Assembly: GCA_022181005.1 (NCBI GenBank)
Contig: BQMV01000007.1
Coordinates: forward strand, 1 to 19,127
Origin: Anaerolineaceae bacterium
GTDB lineage: Bacteria; Chloroflexota; Anaerolineae; Anaerolineales; Villigracilaceae
DNA length: 19,127 nucleotides
Direction of reading: 5' to 3'
The position numbers and the translations under genes are program-made. Position 1 is the first letter of the stretch. Each line of letters opens with the position of its first letter. Under the pieces are notes generated by a model. That model saw nothing but the letters and a program-made list of their open reading frames with translations. It made no database searches and was not told the DNA's origin. Of the stretch, positions 15,537 through 19,127 are shown piece by piece.

Positions 15537-15545
15537 ATTATATCA
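15537..15545 (-). promoter_or_regulatory. Extended -10 promoter of icd
   Basis: On the minus strand TGATATAAT (15545-15537) has a perfect TATAAT with the TG extension. The predicted start near 15530 gives a leader of about 27 nt with AAGGAG. No good -35 is seen at the right distance. It lies back to back with the plus-strand promoter at 15553-15580. Confidence 0.6.
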
Positions 15546-15552
15546 TCGCCCC

Positions 15553-15580
15553 TTGACAGATTCCTCCCCCCGTATAGAAT
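15553..15580 (+). promoter_or_regulatory. Sigma-A promoter of a short plus-strand transcript
   Basis: Perfect TTGACA (15553-15558) is followed after 16 bp by TAGAAT (15575-15580, five of six). Predicted start is near 15587. This is the best consensus promoter in the window, and no ordinary gene follows it before a strong terminator. Confidence 0.65.
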
Positions 15581-15586
15581 CACGCC

Positions 15587-15688
15587 AGTATGAAGAATCG
15601 CATCGTTTTCGATCTTCGACCTGATCCTGCTTCGAAAATTTTCTTTTCACCGTTTACAAAGAGAGCCATCATCGGCTCTCTTTTTTTA
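15587..15688 (+). ncRNA. Candidate small RNA of about 100 nt, divergent from icd
   Basis: The segment is bounded by a near-consensus promoter ending at 15580 and a strong terminator at 15658-15687. Inside, TTTTCGA (15606-15612) and TCGAAAA (15632-15638) can form a 7-bp stem. A 35-codon frame starting at ATG 15590 lies only 3 nt from the predicted start, has no ribosome binding site and runs through the terminator hairpin, so coding is unlikely. The alternative is a leaderless peptide or attenuator, but no gene follows directly. I recognise no RNA family. Confidence 0.45.
15658..15687 (+). terminator. Rho-independent terminator of the candidate small RNA
   Basis: AAAGAGAGCC (15658-15667) and GGCTCTCTTT (15674-15683) form a perfect 10-bp stem with loop ATCATC, ending in seven T (15681-15687). 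In the minus direction the T tract is short, so it is mainly a plus-strand terminator. Confidence 0.85.
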
Positions 15689-15698
15689 TCCAATTAAC

Positions 15699-15735
15699 TC
15701 CCTCTCCCCACGGAAGAGGACTGGGGTGAGGGTCA
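15699..15735. repeat. Intergenic copy of the CCCTCTCC/GGTGAGGG repeat
   Basis: CTCCCTCTCCCC, then GGAAGAGG and GGGGTGAGGG, resemble in order and spacing the element inside pyrC at 16711-16770 (CCCCCTCTCCC, GGGGGAGGGG, GGGTGAGGG). It lacks the GAGCTTGTCGAAG piece. It lies between the terminator and the antitoxin pseudogene. Confidence 0.55.
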
Positions 15736-15757
15736 TTTCTCACAACCTACTTTTCTG

Positions 15758-16021
15758 TCAGCCCTCCACTGCGTACTTGTGCAACACGCTGGCGATCAAT
15801 GTTTGGTAGGGAACGCCTTCACGAATGGCGCGTTTTTGTAGACTCGTCAGATCTTTGGAAGAAATGCGGATGTTGACACGCTTATCCTTCTTGAATGTGG
15901 CGCGCGCGTACGCTCGATATTTTTCTTTTTGTTCTTTCACACTCTTTGCAGATTTCTACTCATCCTGCTCATACGAGGCAAGTAATTCGAGTTCATCCTT
16001 GTCAAATTTTAGTTCGGTCAT
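15758..16021 (-). pseudogene. Ribbon-helix-helix antitoxin gene with in-frame TAG at codon 22
   Basis: Read from ATG 16021 the frame codes a short acidic start (MTELKFDKDELELLASYEQDE). It then meets TAG (15958-15956), and continues with KSAKSVKEQKEKYRAYARA, the DNA-binding KRVNIRISSKDLTSLQKRA and EGVPYQTLIASVLHKYAVEG. That is the usual layout of CopG-like antitoxins of about 87 residues, where this position is normally Trp, as I recall the family, so TGG to TAG is the simplest explanation. A GTG at codon 28 (15940) could start a 60-residue product with the whole DNA-binding part, but without a clear ribosome binding site. A promoter is still visible upstream. No partner toxin gene is present beside it. 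It may be a dead remnant or a truncated repressor. Confidence 0.7.
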
Positions 16022-16052
16022 TTGTCATTATCCTTGCGTTATCTTGATTTCG

Positions 16053-16081
16053 ATTGTAGCATTTTGTAATCTTCAAGGCAA
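16053..16081 (-). promoter_or_regulatory. Putative promoter of the antitoxin pseudogene
   Basis: On the minus strand TTGCCT (16081-16076) and TACAAT (16058-16053) are separated by 17 bp. The predicted start near 16046 leaves a leader of about 25 nt containing AAGGA. Confidence 0.45.
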
Positions 16082-16093
16082 CAACTTATTCTC

Positions 16094-16142
16094 AACTTGG
16101 AACTTGAAACCTGGAACCTGAAACTTGGAACATGGAACTTGA
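16094..16142 (+). repeat. Seven tandem heptanucleotides (AACYTGR) abutting the pyrC start
   Basis: Units of 7 bp run without a break: AACTTGG, AACTTGA, AACCTGG, AACCTGA, AACTTGG, AACATGG, AACTTGA, then TAC and the pyrC ATG at 16146. The pattern also reads as a 14-bp unit. The array replaces what would be leader and ribosome binding site. Confidence 0.85.
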
Positions 16143-16145
16143 TAC

Positions 16146-17279
16146 ATGATTAAACTCCCCGGCCTAATTGACCCTCACGTCCACGTGCGCGAACCTGGGC
16201 AGACCCACAAAGAAGACTGGGACTCTGCCACCCAAGCCGCGCTCGCTGGCGGCGTGACGACCATCCTCGCCATGCCCAATACCCAGCCGCCGATCTTCGA
16301 TAAAACGACCCTCAACCTTGCGCTCGATGCTGCGAAGCAAAAAGCCCGTTGTGACTATGGTCAATTCCTCGGCGCTGGACCAGATAACGCAAACGTTCTT
16401 CCCGCGCTCGCTGACAAAGCCGCAGGCTTAAAGATGTACCTCGACTCCACCTTCGGCGAACTTCGCCTCGACGATATGACTCTGTGGATGCCGCACTTCA
16501 TCAACTTTCCCAAATCCGCGCCCATCGTTTTACACTCCGAGTCACGCACTATGGCGGCAGGGATTCTCTTCGCCGCGATCTATGACCGTCCCGTTCACAT
16601 CGCTCACGTCTCATTGAAAGAAGAAATCCTCCTGATCAAAGCCGCGAAAGAAAAGGGAATCAAAGTGACGTGTGAGGTATGTCCGCATCATTTGTTTCTA
16701 ACAGCAGAATCCCCCTCTCCCAGCGGGGGAGGGGCTAGGCGCCGCACTGAGCTTGTCGAAGTGGGTGAGGGCGAATCCTCAGGCAGATGCGAAGTCCGCC
16801 CGCGCCTCGCCACCCAAGAAGATGTCGAAGCCCTCTGGCAAAACATGGACGTGATTGACTGCTTCGCCACCGACCACGCCCCTCACACCATCGAAGAAAA
16901 AGATTCCGATAACCCTCCGCCTGGATTCCCTGGGCTGGAAACGTTGCTCCCTTTGTTGTTGACTGCGGTGGACGATGGACCCTTCGGCACGGCTCAGGGC
17001 AGGCTTTTGACCATTGACGATTTAATCCAAAAAAGTGTTATCAATCCGCGCAGAATCTTCCACCTCCCCGAACAACCCGAGACATGGATCGAAGTAGACG
17101 AGTCCGCCGAATACGAGATCAAAGCCGCGAATCAATTCACCCGTTGTGGCTGGACTCCGTTCGAGGGGTGGAAGGTCAAAGGGCGTGTGAGGCGGGTTGT
17201 CCTCCGAGGCAAAACTGCCTTTGAGGATGGAAAAATCCTAGCCGAGGCGGGGTTTGGGAAAAATATCAGGAAAGTGTGA
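16146..17279 (+). CDS. pyrC: Dihydroorotase (CAD-type) with two repeat-derived insertions
   Basis: A 377-residue amidohydrolase that cyclises carbamoyl-aspartate to dihydroorotate in pyrimidine synthesis. It resembles the dihydroorotase domain of animal CAD: KLPGLIDPHVHVREPG with H11 and H13, GLKMYLDSTFGELRLDD with the expected carbamylated K96, IVLHSE (H130), HIAHVS (H154), CEVCPHHLFL, DCFATDHAPH with D243, and PPPGFPGLETLLPLLL. All catalytic positions are kept. Two stretches do not belong to the family. Residues of about 189-210 come from a 66-bp repeat element, and PFGTAQGR (279-286) comes from a second one. Without them the protein is about 347 residues, close to the CAD domain. Both insertions are in frame and away from the metal ligands, so the enzyme may still work. 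No strong Shine-Dalgarno is seen. Confidence 0.93.
   Translation: MIKLPGLIDPHVHVREPGQTHKEDWDSATQAALAGGVTTILAMPNTQPPIFDKTTLNLALDAAKQKARCDYGQFLGAGPDNANVLPALADKAAGLKMYLDSTFGELRLDDMTLWMPHFINFPKSAPIVLHSESRTMAAGILFAAIYDRPVHIAHVSLKEEILLIKAAKEKGIKVTCEVCPHHLFLTAESPSPSGGGARRRTELVEVGEGESSGRCEVRPRLATQEDVEALWQNMDVIDCFATDHAPHTIEEKDSDNPPPGFPGLETLLPLLLTAVDDGPFGTAQGRLLTIDDLIQKSVINPRRIFHLPEQPETWIEVDESAEYEIKAANQFTRCGWTPFEGWKVKGRVRRVVLRGKTAFEDGKILAEAGFGKNIRKV
16707..16778. repeat. Composite palindromic repeat inserted in frame in pyrC, flanked by GAATCC
   Basis: GAATCC occurs at 16707-16712 and 16773-16778, exactly 66 bp (22 codons) apart. Between them lie CCCCTCTCCC / GGGGGAGGGG (an imperfect palindrome, 16712-16734), the 19-bp palindrome-like CACTGAGCTTGTCGAAGTG (16745-16763) and GGGTGAGGG. 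Removing one GAATCC plus the insert leaves LFLTAESSGRCEVRPRLA, which fits the family. Confidence 0.8.
16980..17003. repeat. Second short repeat inserted in frame in pyrC
   Basis: CCCTTCGGCACGGCTCAGGG (16980-16999) has the CCCTTCG...CTCAGGG arms of the same repeat type as the 19-bp piece at 16745-16763, in the opposite orientation. It codes PFGTAQGR between AVDDG and LLTIDDL. CAD has no residues here, so 7 or 8 codons were gained. Confidence 0.65.
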
Positions 17280-17309
17280 TATGTGCTAAAATACATATCA
17301 CAATATGTA
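17276..17309. promoter_or_regulatory. Inverted-repeat operator of the toxin-antitoxin operon
   Basis: GTGATATGT (17276-17284) and ACATATCAC (17293-17301) are perfect 9-bp arms with an 8-bp spacer. The second arm also pairs as TACATAT (17292-17298) with ATATGTA (17303-17309) over 4 bp. This gives three ATATGT half-sites around a possible -10 TAAAAT (17287-17292), as expected for Phd-type autorepression. The first arm includes the pyrC stop codon. Confidence 0.65.
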
Positions 17310-17322
17310 GAAAGGAGTTGAA

Positions 17323-17595
17323 ATGCAGAAGATAATAGGTGTAACCGAACTTCAACGGCAATTCCGTTCATTTTTCGAGGATGTGGTTCGCAAGCGCATT
17401 CCCCTCGTGTTGACGCGCGGTTCGCGTCCTGAGGCGGTGCTTCTTCCTTATGAGGATTACCAACGCTATCAGCAAATACAGGAAAGCGAAGTGCTTGCCC
17501 GCTTTGATCAGGTCTGGGCGCGGCTGGCGCAGGTCAACGCGGAATTCAGCGAGGATGAGATCGCCGCGGATATCGAAGCCGCTCGCAAGGGATGA
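17323..17595 (+). CDS. Phd/YefM-type antitoxin
   Basis: A 90-residue protein with a Phd/YefM N-terminal DNA-binding fold (GVTELQRQFRSFFEDVVRKRIPLVLTRGSRPEAVLLPYEDYQRY) and a charged C-terminal helix (residues of about 50-90) that would wrap and neutralise the toxin. AAAGGAG lies 6 nt before the ATG. Its stop overlaps the following region (ATGA at 17592-17595), giving the antitoxin-first order usual for type II systems. The inverted repeats just upstream are its likely operator. Confidence 0.9.
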   Translation: MQKIIGVTELQRQFRSFFEDVVRKRIPLVLTRGSRPEAVLLPYEDYQRYQQIQESEVLARFDQVWARLAQVNAEFSEDEIAADIEAARKG

Positions 17596-17597
17596 CC

Positions 17598-18008
17598 ATG
17601 CGCGTTGTTGTGGATACAGGGATTCTGGTCAGCGCGCTCATTCGTCCAACAGGAATGATCGGCGATATTCTTCATGCCTTGCGTGACGGACGGTTCACAG
17701 CGGTCTATTCCACATCAATGATGTTGGAAGTTACGGACGTTCTAAGTCGCCCGAAGATTCAAGAGAAATACCATATCCAACCTGACGATATTACAGCATT
17801 GATCAATCTTGTCCGCTTGCGCGGGGAGTTGGTCATTCCGAAACAAACGATCACTGCCTGCCGCGACCCAAAAGATAACAAATTTCTCGAAGCCGCGCTT
17901 GCAGGCGAAGCGGATGCGATCGTCACAGGCGATAATGATTTGCTTGTGCTCCATCCCTTTGAAGGCGTGGATATTTTGCGACCTGTTGAACTCCTGGCAA
18001 AGTTATGA
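17598..18008 (+). CDS. PIN-domain toxin (putative ribonuclease)
   Basis: A 136-residue PIN-domain protein of the group usually labelled 'putative toxin of a toxin-antitoxin system, PIN family'. Acidic residues expected to bind Mg/Mn are present: D6 (VVVDTGILVSAL), E44 (SMMLEVTDVL), D90/D93 (CRDPKDNKFLEAA) and D112/D114 (VTGDNDLLVL). Such toxins cleave RNA; the target here is unknown. I prefer ATG 17598 because AAGGG is spaced properly and VVVDT then sits at the usual distance. ATG 17592, overlapping the antitoxin stop, would add two residues. All metal ligands are intact, so the toxin looks functional. Confidence 0.9.
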   Translation: MRVVVDTGILVSALIRPTGMIGDILHALRDGRFTAVYSTSMMLEVTDVLSRPKIQEKYHIQPDDITALINLVRLRGELVIPKQTITACRDPKDNKFLEAALAGEADAIVTGDNDLLVLHPFEGVDILRPVELLAKL

Positions 18009-18044
18009 GATTCGGACTCCAGAAGTCTTTGGAGGAAAACCATC

Positions 18045-18380
18045 ATGTAAAACTTCACCGACGTAAAACTCGAGATCTTCGTGCCGCAGGACCACGCCAT
18101 GAAACTTGCCGACGCGCTTTCAGAGATCGGCGTGGGCGTGATCGGAAATTACGACCACTGCGTTGCTCTCACCCCCGTGCGCGGATTCTTCCGCTCGATG
18201 GAGGGAGCAAACCCATTTGAAGGGATAGTTGGAGAGATCAGCGCAGTGGCGGAGTATAAAATGGAGGTCAACTGCAAACGCGAGTTGGTGGAGGATGCGA
18301 TTCGAGTGATAAAGAGTGTGCATCCCTACGAAGAGGCGCTGGTCAATGTCATTCCGCTGGCAAATCATTTGTTTAGGTAG
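18045..18380 (+). pseudogene. YqfO/NIF3-insert-like small protein, TAA at codon 2
   Basis: GGAGG (18031-18035) is followed at a normal distance by ATG 18045, but the next codon is TAA. The same frame continues NFTDVKLEIFVPQDHAMKLADALSEIG and so on, a complete CutA/PII-like domain as found inserted in YqfO/NIF3 proteins and as stand-alone proteins of about 105 residues. It has the signature GNYDHC, ANPFEGIVGEIS and HPYEEALVNV. A single change AAA to TAA at 18048 would explain it. A GTG at 18081 could start a shorter product but would lose the first strand and has no ribosome binding site. The rest of the frame is undamaged, so the change is recent, or a sequence error. Function of the family is not settled. 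Confidence 0.65.
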
Positions 18381-18394
18381 TGAAAGGCAAAACG

Positions 18395-19127
18395 ATGAAA
18401 CGATTAACTGTAATTCCAATGCTCCTCGCACTCATGGCATGTAGTTTATTCGTTCCAATGTCCCCCGCGCCGCCAGCAACGGACACCCTGGTCCCGTTGC
18501 CGATTTCGCCCACCGAAACGTTCATGGCAGTCTGCACGCCGCCCGCTTGTAACGCGGACGAAACGTATGTCTGCCCCGGCGATTGCCCCGGCGGATGCGG
18601 CACGGTCTGCGCGACCGTCACGCCAGATGCGGCTTTTGCTCCGCTTGCGACGGTTGACGGCGCGGGGATGTGGATCGCGCGGAACGAAGAGATGCTTGTT
18701 TCTCTTGACCCAAGCGGCGTAAACCCGGGGTTTGCCTTGCAACGACTGTACGCGCCGGTGGCTGATTTCTTTCTAACGCGCGATGGAAATATCTATTCGC
18801 TCACCGACACGGGCAACGGCGCGCTCGAACTCAGGCAGGCGTATCCGCGCGAACGGCTGATCGCTAATTTGGACACGCGCCGCGATGTGGATGGAAGCCC
18901 GCGCACTGCGCCGATATTTTCCGCCGATGGCGCGAACCTCGTTTGGAGCCGCGCCGATGAAGACGGAACGATGACGCGCACAGTGTTCGTCACTTCGTTG
19001 GAGACGGGCGAAAGCCGCGAGGTCTGGCGCGCGGAGTTGCCGGAGGAAGCGGCTGGTCACGCGCTCATACCGATTTTCTGCGATGAGGCGCGGCAGGTAC
19101 TCGTCTACGCGCTCCACGCGTTTTACA
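18395..19127 (+). CDS. Lipoprotein with Cys-rich segment and propeller-like repeat (partial)
   Basis: The frame from ATG 18395 stays open to the window edge (244 codons seen). AAAGG lies about 7 nt upstream. The start MKRLTVIPMLLALMAC is a lipoprotein signal with lipobox LMAC (Cys16). It is followed by a Pro/Thr-rich spacer and a Cys-rich stretch (VCTPPACNADETYVCPGDC, then GGCGTVC) that could form several disulfides. From about residue 90 the sequence alternates strands, and APIFSADGANLVWSRAD resembles a TolB/PD40-type propeller blade. An extracytoplasmic sensor or binding role is possible, but I cannot name a function. It starts 14 bp after the broken YqfO-like gene. Confidence 0.75.
   Translation, partial: MKRLTVIPMLLALMACSLFVPMSPAPPATDTLVPLPISPTETFMAVCTPPACNADETYVCPGDCPGGCGTVCATVTPDAAFAPLATVDGAGMWIARNEEMLVSLDPSGVNPGFALQRLYAPVADFFLTRDGNIYSLTDTGNGALELRQAYPRERLIANLDTRRDVDGSPRTAPIFSADGANLVWSRADEDGTMTRTVFVTSLETGESREVWRAELPEEAAGHALIPIFCDEARQVLVYALHAFY

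Noticed and set aside
15590..15697. A 35-codon frame (MKNRIVFDLRPDPASK...) that could be a leader peptide.
   Set aside because: It has no ribosome binding site, starts 3 nt from the predicted transcript start, runs through the terminator stem, has no run of one amino acid, and no biosynthetic gene follows.
15758..18380. Possible stop-codon recoding, since two frames are broken by in-frame stops.
   Set aside because: One is TAG and the other TAA; rlmI ends in TAG and several intact genes end in TAA. Point mutations or errors are simpler.

Overview
The window reads like a chromosomal segment of a Chloroflexota bacterium, probably Anaerolineae-like. This is an inference from several signs: a stand-alone SpoVS gene, a secreted lamin-tail protein with a long Thr-Pro linker, a Cys/Pro-rich lipoprotein, Shine-Dalgarno-led genes packed with stop/start overlaps, and short dispersed palindromic repeats of the GAGCTTGTCGAAG type. 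No rRNA, tRNA or CRISPR array was seen. The metabolism implied is respiratory: isocitrate dehydrogenase plus two different succinate dehydrogenase/fumarate reductase complexes.

Layout. (1) 104-2037, plus strand: spoVS, overlapped by a secreted protein with two lamin-tail domains. (2) 2038-6549, minus strand: rlmI (23S rRNA methyltransferase), then msrP-msrQ (repair of oxidised methionine outside the cytoplasm), a membrane-anchored DsbA-like thiol oxidoreductase and a deoxynucleoside kinase, closely spaced. (3) 6667-10083, minus strand: sdhC-sdhD-sdhA-sdhB, a classical succinate dehydrogenase, with a promoter divergent from a small FKBP prolyl isomerase (10208-10543, plus). (4) 10594-13942, minus strand: a second complex in the unusual order A-C-D-B, with FrdA/FrdB-like catalytic subunits and His-rich anchors. 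(5) 14100-15503, minus strand: NADP-type icd, closed by a strong terminator. Regions 3-5 form a TCA-cycle cluster read almost entirely on one strand.

(6) 15504-18380 is the accessory-looking part. It holds a promoter-plus-terminator unit that looks like a small RNA gene, a ribbon-helix-helix antitoxin gene broken by an in-frame TAG, a heptanucleotide tandem repeat running into the pyrC start, a CAD-type dihydroorotase gene (pyrC) carrying two in-frame insertions of dispersed palindromic repeats, a Phd/PIN toxin-antitoxin pair with an inverted-repeat operator over the pyrC stop, and a YqfO/NIF3-insert-like gene whose second codon is TAA. (7) 18395 to the window edge: a partial lipoprotein with a propeller-like repeat, still open at the edge.

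The most striking observation is in pyrC. A 66-bp (22-codon) palindromic element lies between two copies of GAATCC, and removing one copy plus the insert restores the expected family sequence. The insert appears to be one repeat nested in another. A second, shorter repeat of a related type sits about 200 bp further on, also in frame.
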